Source of the DNA: Heliocidaris tuberculata
Lineage: Eukaryota > Echinodermata > Echinoidea > Camarodonta > Echinometridae
DNA: 64,000 bases
Direction: 5' to 3'
Assembly: GCA_025618425.1 (NCBI GenBank)
Contig: CM046842.1
Coordinates: 35,958,951-36,022,950 of the forward strand
Shown: positions 11,334 to 23,346 of the stretch, piece by piece
How positions within the stretch are numbered: the stretch's first letter is position 1
How the letters are laid out: each line of letters starts with the position of its first letter
Notes under the pieces: model-generated
The model's database searches: none
What the model was told of the DNA's origin: nothing
What the model saw: only the letters and a program-made list of their open reading frames with translations
Position numbers and translations under genes: made by a program

Positions 11334-11659
11334 AACAGGATACCATATTGTAAAACAAAATAATAATATTTACACGAGAGATATTTTATAGGAGAATTGT
11401 GTCAAAACAAAAAGAGCATTTAGCCATATAAAACGTTGACCCAATGAATCGTAAAAGCAAGTAAATCGCACACAAAAAGACAGACAGAAAGAAACACATA
11501 CAGAAAGAAAGCAAATCAATCGATCTCATATACTCCTACGTACTCACACATAGTCAGAAAATGGGATTTGAAACATTTAAAAAAAAACAACACCAGAAGC
11601 ACATATTTTTTTTTAAATAGAAGAATTACTTGTAATGCGATTTTAATGCTTACTAAATA

Positions 11660-11972
11660 ATCTGTAAATAGGCCATTTTCGTAATTTATTCAAATTTATA
11701 CACGTTTACCCCCGGCGTTTGCCTAGTGCCAAACTATTACATTCACCTGTAAAAAGCTATTGTTTTTCAGTAGTCAGAATGTGAATTGCATGTATTAGAC
11801 GTTGTTAGGTTGGACAAACATTTTGGCTTGACCAACCTAGCAACACTTCATTTATGCAATCTGCATTCTGACTATAAAAATACAGGTGGATGTAACCGTT
11901 CAATACAAGGGGGTTTGACAAAGAGGTAAGCAAAAAATTTGAATGCAATACGATAATGGCCTATTAAATTAT
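11660..11972. repeat. ~310-bp imperfect palindrome (MITE-like)
   Basis: Inverted arms start at AATAGGCCATTTTCGTA on the left and end at ACGATAATGGCCTATT on the right. Inner matches include ACATTCACCTGTA versus TACAGGTGGATGT, CAGTAGTCAGAATG versus CATTCTGACTATA, and GTTGTTAGGTTGG versus CCAACCTAGCAAC. The full stretch folds back on itself with a short loop near 11826. No ORF. Probably a non-autonomous DNA transposon. Confidence 0.7.
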
Positions 11973-12391
11973 AAGGGGAAATTATATGGCGATCTCTTAT
12001 TGGTGGTTTGTGGATCCGAACTGTCTTAGACGTTGCGCAAAAAAAACTTGCAGACCTTAAACTTGGAGTGTAAACGATTGGATGTCAATAGTAGGGCCTA
12101 TTTGATAGTACTTGACATTTATTCTTGAATAAAATATTTTCCATTGCCCCGTTTACTTCAAGAACAAACGTTATTCGGGTAAAATCATAGAGTTCGCCGC
12201 ATGTCTTGTGAATATATCTAGCAAGGATGAATGCGACTCAGACTAAGCTAAGTGGCAAACTTGCACTACCCATGCTGGAGGCGAGCACATAGCCGTGAGA
12301 GGTGCAAATTTGCTCCAATCCAGCGGTGGAATTGAATCTGCACCTTTTTCTGCAAAGTTGCACCTTTTCTGCACCTTCATTTTTTAGAGTG

Positions 12392-12404
12392 TACCCTTGA
12401 TAAC

Positions 12405-12465
<61 letters not shown>

Positions 12466-15191
12466 CCAGTAGTAGTAATTACAATCGTGACAGTGATATT
12501 AATGATGATGATAATAATGATAATAATGATAATAATGATAATAATTATAATAATAATAGAAATAATAATAACAACAATAATAATTATAATAATAAGAATA
12601 ATGATGATAAAAATAATGAAACCACTGATGTTACTATACAACAACAACAACAACTCCTCCTCCTCCTCCTCCTCCTCCTCCTACTACTACTACTACTACT
12701 ACTGTTGTTGTTATTAAATTATCCTAGTAATTTAAATGATAATAAACCATAATGATTGAAATACTTCCAATGAATATATTATTCAAGATATTACGAATGT
12801 ATGCTGAATTCCACATCCTTTTTAATACATATATGTGTTTAGTACATCATTATGCAGACATGTGGTTAAAATAGTAGCAACTTCCTTCATCCTTGTAGTA
12901 AACTATCCCCATGATGTATTTATCAGGTATGGTTTGAGGGCAAAGCACTATGTCAGCTTAGCCGGTTAGTATGTAGTCATGGTTGTAGCTCAGCTAATGT
13001 GAGAAATGAAGTAATCTTGATACGTATAGTATATTAATGTGAAACAAATTAGAAGGCAAGTGATATTACAATATGATAAACCTTTTTTCAACAATGTCAA
13101 AGAAGTGTGTTATTTTCCATTGCCCGTATCATTGATGAAATGGCCGTTTTAAAGCTCTGGGGAATGATGCACAATGTTGATAAAATACCCTTTCCGACAT
13201 GCATCTACCACGCTCGTTCCAACGGGTTTTGTTGAATGTTCCTGAATGAAGAAACATTGTTTTTAATTATATTCCTTGAAGTTTATCACGAGTTTTACAT
13301 TTGCTATATGAATCATAATGGGCAGATATTAAGAGTCGCTTCCAAGAAGCAGGAAATGACAACTACGACAACAACCCGATTAGCTATCCAGTGTCTATGG
13401 ATTATAGTCCAGTTTTTAATTAATGTGGTACCAAAGACTCTAATATTTCAGATTTTTTAAAAGTGGAGAGGTTTCACCTTAGGCACTATCAATATAATAT
13501 ATCACCCCTAAAACGATGAAGATGATTCATAAGGTCTCTGTTCCCATTCTTTCTTCTTCTTCTTCTTCTTTTTTTTTTTGTGGGGGGGGGGGTCACCTGT
13601 GTACCATGAAATGCATTCTTGATGAATGAATAACCCATGATTATATAGCTCTCATCATCACTTATCTCTTAATTTTTTGTTTTTTTTGTTTTACATTGTG
13701 ATACAAATTACCATTGGTCTTTTGATCATGCGCAGATTGCATCTCCTAACTGGAGTGTTGTCCTGTATGGGGCTGGTAGTCCAGGGGCAATTTTCCAGGG
13801 GGAACTTTTCCTAGAACCATCCGTACTATGTATAAAGTATGTTGCCTTCTGTATTTATTGTTGCCTTTTGTATTTATGCAGCTCTAGCCAGACAGCTGTT
13901 TAATTACCGAGGCACAGCCTGTGAGCTTTTCATATTTCTGTTGGTTTCAAAAAGGATATTTGGGTCCCTGTTTTTGTATAAAACTACCCGATCTTCTTGG
14001 AATTTAGTATCACTTTTGATGGTGTGTTTGTGTAACGTCTTTGTACTTTAATATATATTTATGTATTGATTTAAGGCCACTTTTACTTTACATGTTATCA
14101 TTACCCTTGATAGACATGTAAAACATGTATCAAATTGTATAGTTAAAGGACCTATGTTAGCTAATGGATTAATGAAAGATATTTAATAGTCTGTTTCGTG
14201 AACAAATGAGTGTATTCTATGGTTTTATAAACATTGGATCAAAGTCTGCTCATTGTTTGACAGGGAACCTTTTACAGCTATTCATTAATTCTTATCTAAA
14301 GGGTTATCAATTTCTTAAAAACTGTAAATGGTATATAATGGGGAGTTGTAGCAATCGTAAACATGAACATGAATTATTGGAAAAATCTCGTGTTTTTTTT
14401 TACTTATTTTTCAAATGCAAAGAAAAGTATGAATTTAATAAAATCTGGTGTTTGCTATACATGTGGGACTTTTTGAAATGATTCAACTGATGTAACTTTA
14501 ATGTACAGTGTAGATATTGTATTGTTTATTACTTGTCGCACTTTTTATACATGTATGTTTTGGATGTCTGACATATTTGGCAGGCTCAGTGCGAAAGTTT
14601 ACATGCTTTTTTTTAAAGGGGAATTAACCCTTCTTGGAAACTTAGTTTGAGTAGAAACAGAAGCAGAATCGGGGAATTTTGAGAAACATTGGACGAGGAA
14701 TAAAATGAATTTATGATATTTGAAAGTTGAGATTACTAATGATATAGATGCATGCATTAGCAAAGCGGTCATAAGGTGCCATGTCATACATCGAAAAATT
14801 TTCCATTTGTTTTGTACATAAGTAACTCAAAGTATCCCTTTTCTCAAATGTAATGGTGAATTAAAGTATCATGAGCAAAAAAGTATGTTCTATTGTTAAC
14901 AAAAAAAAAAAAAAAAATGGTTTGTATAGATTTTATTTCTTTTCAATTTCATATTTCAAAATTTATAACAATAACTATTTTGCAGTTAACAATATATAAA
15001 TTATAGACAACAAAACTAAGTGCAGAAACATTTTTGATCATTCCAAGCAAAACAAAGAACATTAAATTTTGAGTTGTAAGAAAAACAATAACAACAGTGA
15101 AGACTAATTTAAACATGTTAAAGTACTTAGTATATGAAAATGAGAATGATAACAGAGACCAGCAAAGAAGCAAAGCTAATAAAAGCGCTGG
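12392..15191 (+). repeat. 2.8-kb duplicated unit, copy 1 (uninterrupted)
   Basis: It starts at ACCCTTGATAACAGTAG, runs through (AGT)n (12405-12463), (GAT/AAT)n (12490-12620) and CTC/CTA triplets (12655-12705), then about 2.4 kb of unique-looking AT-rich DNA, ending at AAGCGCTGG. The same order of sequence occurs in copy 2 (16158-16846 joined to 23347-25499) with high identity, and in diverged form at 29309-30455 and 53740-54400. Apparent peptides such as VFIVAFCIYAALARQLFNYR recur between copies 1 and 2, but the frame is not kept in copy 3, so I read the unit as non-coding. Its nature is unknown. Confidence 0.8.
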
Positions 15192-15803
15192 TCCCTGGCA
15201 AAAGTTAAATTATAATACATAACAGTTAAACTGGGCAATTATGCATAAAATGGACAATTTGGGAGCATTGTGGATAATTTTTCTACGTAACAAATGGGAG
15301 AGTTCTCGACGTACGACATCACACACCATCACCGCAATTGCAATAGTAAATTCCCAATATTTGTAATCTTGGTTTTCAAACATCCATAACTTTCTTATTT
15401 TGATCACTTCATGTTGAAGTAGAAATCCACCAATCAGAAATAGTGGAATCCAAATGAGTAATTCAAACCCCTACTTTGGAATGGATTCCATTATGATTTG
15501 TAGTGGATACTACTACTACTGGTAGTAGCAGTACTACTACTTCTACTACTGCTACTAGTAGTACTACTACTACTACGACTACTACTACTGCTACTTCTAC
15601 TACTATTACTACTACTTCTACTACTACTATTACTACTACTACTACTGCTAGTAGTACTGCTAGTAGTACTACTACTACTGCTAGTAGTAGTACTGCTAGT
15701 AGTACTACTACTACTACTCGTACTACAAATTCTGCTGCTGCTGCTACTACTGCTATACTACTACTACTACTATTACAACTACTACTGCTACTACTACTTC
15801 TAT

Positions 15804-15844
<41 letters not shown>

Positions 15845-16008
15845 TTACAACTGCTACTACTAGTACTACTACTAGTAGTACTAATACTACTACTACAACT
15901 ACTACTACTACTATTACTACTACTACCACTAATACTACAACTCCTCCTGCTACCGCTACTACAACTCCTGATGATGCTGCTATATTACAACTCCTGATGC
16001 TGCTGCTG

Positions 16009-16061
<53 letters not shown>

Positions 16062-16157
16062 GCTACTATTCCTCCTCCTCCTCCCCCCCCCCCCCTTCCC
16101 CCTCCTCCTACTACAACTACTAATTCTACTAATATTTCTGCTACTCCGACTACTACT
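15192..16157. repeat. Half-MITE and ~650-bp triplet-repeat tract
   Basis: At 15405-15511 lies a diverged piece of the element seen at 32551-32750 (shared words AGAAATCCACCA, CAGAAATAGTGGAATCCA, GAGTAATTCAAAC). From about 15508 to 16157 the DNA is almost entirely imperfect TAC/CTA/CTG-type triplets, with a C-rich interruption at 16067-16108. Long open frames here are artefacts of the triplet period. Confidence 0.75.
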
Positions 16158-16169
16158 ACCCTTGATAAC

Positions 16170-16209
<40 letters not shown>

Positions 16210-16846
16210 ATAGCAGTACCAGTAGTAGTAGTAGTAGTAATTACAATCGTGACAGTGATATTAATGATGATGATAATAATGATAATAATGATAATAATAA
16301 TAATAATATAAATAATAATAACAACAACATTAACAATAATAATTAAATTAAATACTACTACTAATAATAACAAGAATGAAACCACTGATGTTACTATGTA
16401 CTACAACAACAACAACAACAACAACTCCTCCTCCTACTACTACTACTGCTTCTACTGTTGTTGTTACTAAATATGTTCCCAGTAATAAAAATGAAAATAA
16501 TGAACGAAAATAATTAAAATACTTCCAATTAATATATTATTTAAGACATTACAAATTTATGCCAAATTCCACATCATAGTACTGCGTAAATTTTAGTACA
16601 TCATTATGCAGACATGTGGTTAAAATAGTAGCAACTTCCTTCATCCTTGTAGTAAACTATCCCCATGATGTATTTATCAGGTATGGTTTGAGGGCAACAC
16701 ACCATGTCAGCTTGGCCGGTTATTATGAAGTCATGATTGTAGCTCAGCTAATGTGAGAAATGAAGTAATCTTGATACGTATAGTATATTAATGTGAAACA
16801 AATTAGAAGGCAAATGATATTACAATATGATAAACCTTTTTTCAAC
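16158..16846 (+). repeat. 2.8-kb duplicated unit, copy 2, left part
   Basis: It matches copy 1 from ACCCTTGATAACAG onward: (AGT)n, then TTACAATCGTGACAGTG, AAT/GAT triplets, CAA/CTC triplets, then the shared block ending GATAAACCTTTTTTCAAC. At 16847 homology to copy 1 stops abruptly and resumes at 23347. Confidence 0.8.
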
Positions 16847-17856
16847 GGAGTCCGATCGCTAGTCATAAAGACCGCTATTCATAAAAAAATAATTCATAAG
16901 GACCGCTATTCATAATAATACATAAGAGTCGCTATTTATAAGGGTCATTATTCATAAGGACATCCATTCATAATAATACATAAGGGTCGCTATTCATAAT
17001 AGAAAAAGAGGGTCGCCATTCATAAAGGTCAATATTCATAAGGGTCGATATTCATAATAGAAGAAGAAGGTCGCTATTCATAATCAAAGGAGAGGGTCGC
17101 TATTCATAATCAGAGAAGAGGGTCGCTATTTAAATCAAATAAAAAAGGGAAATGATTGAAGGACAACCCCGGGGCATTTCCGGCTTTTGTCAAATATATC
17201 GCTATTCAAAAGAAAAGTGAACTATATTTATCAATGCTTCCCACATTTTGAAAGGCGCTTTACCAATGCCTTAATAGTTAAAAAAACAATGCCTAATTCA
17301 TACATCTACAATGTGCTAAACCATGATTTCAGTTCATTAACTAAAAAAAAGTCCCTACCGTGGGAGTAGAGGACCCCCCCCCCCCTCCACACACACACAC
17401 ACACACATTGACTTGTGGGGGAACTCTATTCATTTCTCCTATTGTATTTTGTACCCCACAAGCACTTCTATTGTATTTTGTACCCCAACAAGTATGACGG
17501 AATAAAGGCCATCATTGTTCTCTTTTGTTCTCTGTACACCACAAGACTATCTATGTAAGGGCACAACACACACACACACACACACACACACACCCACCCA
17601 GATCCAGATCCTCCCGTTTCTCCACTCCTTTGTGGAGACCCCAATCCTTAGCCTTTATCTCAAGTTCCAACAATCGTCCATTTGGGGGAGGGGAAAGTTG
17701 CGCGGGGAGGGAGGGGGGGGGGGATGATTTTCCTCCCTTTTTTTATTGGGGGTGCTGTGGGCAGAAAAAAAATATCCAGTGGCGATCCACCGGCGGACAT
17801 TATTCTCCTCCTACACCGGGACAAACAACGAAGTTGCCCCTACCCCTCCCCTCCCC

Positions 17857-18123
17857 ATAGGCGTAAATGCATAATTTTGCTAGGGGCTGAAGCTTTTTGC
17901 CCGAATTTCAAGTTTCTCTTTTCTATGTATGAGCGAGCGAAGCGAGAGAGGAAAAATTTCGACACTTTTGTAGTGAAAATGTAGAAAAATTACATGTATT
18001 CCGCTATTAAACTATCTAAATATGAGGATATTCGAGCACCTCTCTGCCCGTAATGAGGTGATAGTCGAGCCAATATTGACTTTCTCAAAATCCTCAAGGG
18101 GCTGCAGCCCCTCGTACGCCTAT
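17857..18123. mobile_element. Short TIR element ending ATAGGCGTA / TACGCCTAT
   Basis: The left end is ATAGGCGTA and the right end its inverse. Just inside lie AGGGGCTGAAG (left) and AGGGGCTGCAGCCCC (right). CCCCTCC occurs close outside both ends (two bases offset on the left), a possible 7-8-bp target duplication. The interior carries GAGCGAGCGAAGCGAG, a motif that recurs widely between 17.9 and 22 kb. Non-coding. Confidence 0.6.
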
Positions 18124-18493
18124 ATGCCCCTCCAAGTTATCTACGGTATTGTACAAGCGAGGGAGCAAAGCGACCGAGGAGTAGGTTTTTTGTTGGGGGG
18201 GGGGACATTTTTAAGCTGAAAAAAACGTAATTTCTTATTCAATGTACCAAGGAAAACTCGCAAATGACCACTGCGATCTAGGCCAAGATCCAAATATTGA
18301 ACATTGATAAAAGCCCCGTTTTTCACTTCCTTCTCAAATGGGGGCACAACACTGACGGAACAAGTGAGAAATAATCAAGGAATTTAGGAAGGCAACCGAA
18401 AGTTGATATTTCTTTCAAATGTATATAGAACATTTGGAAATGCGATTTTATATGCTTTAACAATATACTGGGGCAAAATATTTATTAAAAAAG

Positions 18494-18857
18494 CAGGGGC
18501 GTAACTAGTACTAACTACGAGGGGGCATGGGGCACGTGCTCCGCAAATCAGATCAATTTACATGATAGTATATAGCGATAATTATTAACTTTAGCCCTTC
18601 AAAAATATTATTTATAATTAAACGGTATATCCTGCTCTGGGGAGCGAAATAACGAGATCCTGGAGTACCATGATTATGCGAGGAAGCAAAGCGACCGAGC
18701 TTTAGAAAACTTTCGCATTTCAAAGACTGAAAACTATTTGTAATGCATTTACCCTGCTGATTAGGAGGGGCGTGATCCTTAAATGATTATGGGTCTTCTG
18801 TATTTTCTCCTCTTCTTCTTTTTCTCTATATTGCGTGTTGTACGCCCCCTTTAAATA
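18494..18857. other. Left end of a CAGGGGCGTA-type element and filler
   Basis: CAGGGGCGTAACTAGTACTA followed by a GGGGGC stretch resembles the terminal repeat of hAT-like MITEs seen elsewhere here (CAGTGGCGTAGCC at about 22212). A matching right end was not found. GAAGCAAAGCGACCGAGC at about 18683-18700 is another copy of the GCGAGCGAAGC-type motif. Confidence 0.4.
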
Positions 18858-19140
18858 ATAATAATAATAATAATAATAATATTGGATATTTATATAGCGC
18901 TCATATCCACCATGAATGGTGCTCAAGGCGCTCCAATATTACCCCGGCTCTAGCTAGGCTACCGATTTCGGCGCTCAACAGCATTCAAGGAATTCATTCC
19001 TGCCGGTACCCATTTAACACCTGGGTGGAGAGTGGCAAATGTAGATTAATGTCTTGCCGAAGGACAGTAGTGCCGCTCCGGGGTTCGAACCCACGACCTT
19101 CCCATCTCCAGTCAAGGCCACCTGCCCCCCCCCCTTCCGC
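18858..19140 (-). mobile_element. tRNA-derived SINE
   Basis: Read on the minus strand, a tRNA-like head lies at about 19130-19080, with GGGTTCGAACCCC (B-box-like). The body contains GTCCTTCGGCAAGAC and AAATGGGTACCGGCAGG, then AGCGCTATATAAATATCC, and ends in an (ATT)n tail (plus-strand AAT repeats 18858-18883). This order and the TATATAA-type 3' region match widespread invertebrate SINEs. The A box is degraded and a poly-C tract interrupts the head near 19126-19135. A single copy was seen in this window. Confidence 0.7.
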
Positions 19141-22100
19141 CGTAGAATCGCCAATGATATTAGTACACATTGTTTCGCTAAATCCTGTTAGCAAAGCCAG
19201 AGTTTCGGATAGGGGGTGCAGAATAAATGTTATAGTAGATAGGAGAGCAACGAGAAGAACATTTTTACCCTTTATTTCGAACCTTTTTAAAATGCTATAC
19301 ACGTTTAGCCAATATCGCGGTACGTAATAGAGATCCCATCGCAATTGGTGCGAGGGAGCAAAGTGACCGAACTTAGGAAAGCTTTCCGCATTCCAAACCT
19401 GATAATATAGATTTCTAATGCACTTAACCCTGCGGATTGAGGACCAATAGTTTTAAAGTATAAATGTATTTCTTTTCTCTCATTTCCTCATTTCCTTTCC
19501 GATTTATATTGAAAAGTGCTGGAAATAAATGTCTTTAAATTGAAATTGATTGAATTGATTTCTGCACCCCTGCCTGCTAGCTTTCATAACAGTTTCGGGG
19601 TGCTGCAGCATCCCCAGCATCCTCAGCCTCCGCAGCACCCCCTCAAATTGTCCGTTGGTCCTGCCGCACCCCCAGCATCTCATCTCCCAGAGGCTTGCTC
19701 AGCCATTCACTCAGTCTCAGTCTGTAAACCATAAACCGCGACCAAGCGGGAGTGGGGGTGGGGGGTTCAACCTAGTAAGGTTATTTGTATGGACTTGGAT
19801 TTTTGTTTATTTTTAAATCTAAACAAACAAACAAATCACTCTTTCGTTGCATTTGGAGCTTTGGGAAGAAGTTTTCACGCTTTTTTGTTTTGCTTTCTTT
19901 TTGTTTTATTCAAGCGGACCCCGCTCACCAGCGCCCCCCCCCCCCTATACTTTAGGGCCTGTGTATCATGAATTTGCTATGTTTGCATTCAACTTAATTG
20001 AATTCAATCCAATTTATTCCCATTTCCAGCAAAAAGCAGTTCCTACAAAAATTAAACAAAATTAAACATAGAAACATAATTGTACAACAATATGATACAT
20101 TTTGCATGATTTCAGTTCTAGAACTAGCTTTGAATTTATCATGTCTACAATCTATTAACGTTTAACTTTTTCTTAACCTGCGTGCATTTGTATTTACATT
20201 CTGTGGGCTGCTTTTCCCGTGTTTGCTTTGCACTTATCATTATATTTGCCCTCTTGTTGCTACGAGGGCTACATATCCCGCATCCAAAAGTAAAAAACAC
20301 AAACAAATTTCTCATGGAATTTGTCACTTTAATTTTATTGCACTATAGGCTATACTTCCCTATACCATGTATACCCATCACCACCACCACCACCACCACC
20401 CGAAAAAAAGAAGTAAATGTTTGGTTCACGGGCCGCGGAAGTAGGGCTCGGGGGCTGCAGACCCCCACAATTTCGCCCCCCCCCCTAATATCAAACAAAA
20501 AATATGTATATGATTGTTAATTGCTCATTTCATAAGCTTGCAAAACCATAAAAACGCAAGGGCTTAGGGGGTTCCATGAGGGCCATACAACCCCTGCATG
20601 GGCTCCCCTGTTTGGGTATTAGCCCCCCCCCCCCCCCCCCACTTGACAACAACAACAACAACAACCAACAACAAAAAAAAAAAACGTTCCGCTGCCCCTA
20701 TGGTTCATATTCCGATCGTACTACTTGACGCGAAAACCTTCAAGGTCCGCAAGTTTTCAAGCCCCCTTTCCCCAAGGCAAAACGACATTTTTGCCGTCTG
20801 CCCTCTCTCCGGGCAGTAACTAGGATTATGGTTCGGTCCAACGCGATTTGTTTTCGGTGTTAAAAAAGGTTCAGGAAATCAAGATTGTGAATAAAATAGT
20901 CATGGGTGTCCATCCAGGGGAGAGGGGGGGGGGGGGGGGGAGGGATATGGGGAAGGCCTGTATTATCATCCCCAAAATAATTCACCCTCAATAAATGACA
21001 TGGCCCATGTTAATCCCCTAAAATAAGATAAAGGAAGAAAGAGAAAGGAAGAAAAGGGGATAGAAAAAAAAGAAAAAGGAAAAACCTGAGAGTTTATCAG
21101 CCAATGCCGGTTATAATGATATGCAGATGAAGGGAATTGGTTTCCATCTTGTCTCTCTGTCTATGTTGTGCATTATTGCGGTAGGTCTACTCGGCTAGGA
21201 GTCAAGTAGCAATTGTACCTAAATTAGATGGATTTTCAGGAGATAATGGCCTATGACCAAAACCTAATGTTCATCAAAAAATAGTGTTTAGATCATTAAG
21301 CCTTTAAACAGATTGTCAAAGAAAATTAATTTCTTTTGTCGGTAGCTTTCTTCGCTCGCTCGTAGAAACAGAATGGTTTTGAAGCGCAAGCAACGAGCCA
21401 AAATAGGGGTCATCTTCGGGAGATAGGTGAGATCCTTCTTAGATATCTTTAAGGCTTATCAAAAGGTGTATAATTTCCCTTGCTCGCTGCACTCAGGATG
21501 GTTTGGAGAGGCAAGCGAATTGGTCATGCACATGATGCAAGCGAGGTGACCGAATATATAATTTAGATATCTTAAAAGCCTATAGTGCTTTTTCTCGCTC
21601 ACTTCGCTCGATCGTAAGATTTGGAAGAGGATAGTTTCCAACAGCAAACAATTGGACAAGTGAGGGGCTAGAATAGAATCATATTTGGCAGCGAGATGAA
21701 CTAATATACAATTCAAATATCTTATGTGCCCCAGAGTGTATTTTGATGACAAAAGCACACCTTTTCATGGTAAGAAGTGGTTATTTTGGGGCTCGCTTGC
21801 TTCGCTCTATCGCAAAAATAAAAAAGGGGGTCCCTCGATTTTAAAAACGCTTCACGGTCATAGACATTCCGTCATAGTTTTGATTATCTACATCTGCGAT
21901 ACTGTCTGAAAATAATTTCTTGTGTGGTGTATATATAGCAGGGGTAGATTAGACTTAGAATGCAGAAGCTTACACCCCAAATTTAAAATGTTCTACCGAT
22001 GTCCCTGTCTCTCCGCTCCTTCGCTTTGTCGATCCTTCACGTCTGGCCCTTAACTTCTGCCACTGGATATGTCTAAGACTATACATTTCGTAGGTCCATA

Positions 22101-22484
22101 GGCCCTATTAAAAAAGCTACTTTCCACAAAAAAACAACAATATTGTCGAATAAAAATCAATAGTTTCTAAAATGACAATGATAATAGGCCTGCTTGTTCT
22201 TCGTAATGTCTCAGTGGCGTAGCCAGGATAAGATCAGATTGGGGCAGGCTGGTGTGATAAGATTTCCCACAAGGGGACGAATTACAATAGGAATATATAT
22301 GTGCGTTATGTTTTACTTTTACAAACAAACATGACAAAACACATAGCACTTAACCGAACGGTACATGTTTCGAAGTCTTTAAACTTCAGCATCGACCTGA
22401 GATCATTCCATCAGTGCCAACGGTATACTGTAAAGTATATTACTTGTAAGTAAACAGCCATGGGACCGACGGCTTTAAGTCCGA
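19141..22484. other. Non-coding interior of the 6.5-kb insertion
   Basis: No gene recognised. It contains poly-C/poly-G tracts (about 19936, 20477, 20622-20640, 20926-20941), (CAC)n at 20382-20400 and (CAA)n near 20647-20666. About three degenerate ~150-bp units (21340-21800) carry TTAGATATCTT together with TCGCTC-rich or CGAGC-rich words. A CAGTGGCGTAGCCAGGAT terminal-repeat-like sequence is at 22210. Confidence 0.45.
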
Positions 22485-22560
22485 ACACGAGTGCATCCTG
22501 GTTTCGAACCCGGGTCCTTCAGTTACGAAACCACTGCTCGACCACTGAGCTATCTCGCCT
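22485..22560 (-). repeat. tRNA-like sequence (SINE head or tRNA pseudogene)
   Basis: On the minus strand GGCGAGATAGCTCAGTGG provides an A box, and CCGGGTTCGAAACC, about 30 bases later, a B box; a plausible anticodon arm (GGTTTCGTAACTGAAGG) lies between. The 3' side does not pair with the 5' acceptor strand, so it is not a functional tRNA gene. It is best read as the RNA polymerase III promoter head of a SINE or as a tRNA fossil. Confidence 0.6.
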
Positions 22561-22909
22561 TTTCTGAGAATTATGGACATGATAGAACAGCCCCTGATGG
22601 CAACACCTGCTACAGCACCCCCCCCCCCCCGCACACAGGCTATGCCATTTATGAATTACTTTGACGAAAATTGTCAGTAGTATGTGCTTGTACCGAGGCA
22701 AGGTGGGTCGAATGGCGCAGCGTGGTCGGATTGATGGGTGGGGGGGGGGGGGGGGGTATTTGTTCCATCACCCCTCCCCCTATAGCTTCGACACAGCCGT
22801 GGGGGTGTATCCCATCCAATATTATCATTTTGTTTGCATATTTCAGTTTTTTAAAAATATTTTTGTGTTTTATTGAACAATTAAAATCAAATTAAAATAT
22901 TTTACAAAT

Positions 22910-23346
22910 AATCCTAACCCTAACCCTCTTATTCGATTATGAATAGCGACCCTCTTATTCAAATATGAATAGCGACCCTCTTCTTCGATTATGAATAGCG
23001 ACCCTCTTCTTCGATTATGAATAGCGACCCTCTTCTTCGATTATGAATAGCGATCCTTATGATTAACGACCCCGATGTGGTATTATGAATAACGACCATT
23101 ATGACTTATTATGTATAGCGACCCTTATGACTTATTATGAATAGCGGTCCTATGAGTACTAACCCTCTTCTTCGATTATGAATAGCGACCCTCTTCTCCT
23201 ATTATGAATAGCAATCCCTATGTATAATGGTCCTTATGAGTTTATGAATAGTGACCCCCTTTTCGCATTATGAATAGCGACCCTTCAGGTATAGGAAATT
23301 TCACGTTATGAATAGCGGTCCTTATGACTAGCGAGGTTACCCCAAA
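22910..23346 (+). repeat. Tandem array of ~26-bp ATTATGAATAGCGACCCTCT units
   Basis: At least eight imperfect units of TTCGATTATGAATAGCGACC followed by CTCTTC. The array is preceded by two telomere-like CCTAACCC units (22914-22925) and degrades to variants such as AATAGCGGTCC near the right end. It is the right arm of the 6.5-kb insertion. Confidence 0.85.

Larger units (their letters stand above)
16847..23346. mobile_element. 6.5-kb fold-back insertion with tandem-repeat arms
   Basis: Copy 1 of the duplicated unit serves as the empty site (CTTTTTTCAACAATGTC): copy 2 is split exactly there. The left arm (16847-about 17125) is built from units such as GGTCGCTATTCATAAT. The right arm (about 22925-23346) is the same array in reverse (TTATGAATAGCGACCCTCTT). 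The outer ends share CGCTAGTCATAA then GACCGCTATTCATAA, and the right end finishes GCGAGGTTAC. AAC at 16844-16846 and 23347-23349 could be a 3-bp duplication. The interior contains (CA)n, a MITE, a SINE, a tRNA-like sequence and poly-G tracts, but no recognisable transposase. Confidence 0.75.

Noticed and set aside
13839..14051. Hydrophobic peptide conserved between copies 1 and 2 of the 2.8-kb unit
   Set aside because: Nearly all DNA is conserved between those copies; copy 3 does not keep the frame, so no protein-level selection is visible.
15503..16385. ORFs of 100-210 residues (poly-Thr/Ser, poly-Leu, poly-Val)
   Set aside because: They run through imperfect TAC/CTA triplets, where every frame stays open; composition and lack of any domain show they are artefacts.
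22485..22560. Functional tRNA gene
   Set aside because: A and B boxes are present but the acceptor stem does not close; treated as SINE head or pseudogene.
22910..23346. CRISPR-like array
   Set aside because: Units are contiguous with no unique spacers, and the context is eukaryotic; it is a minisatellite in an inverted arm.
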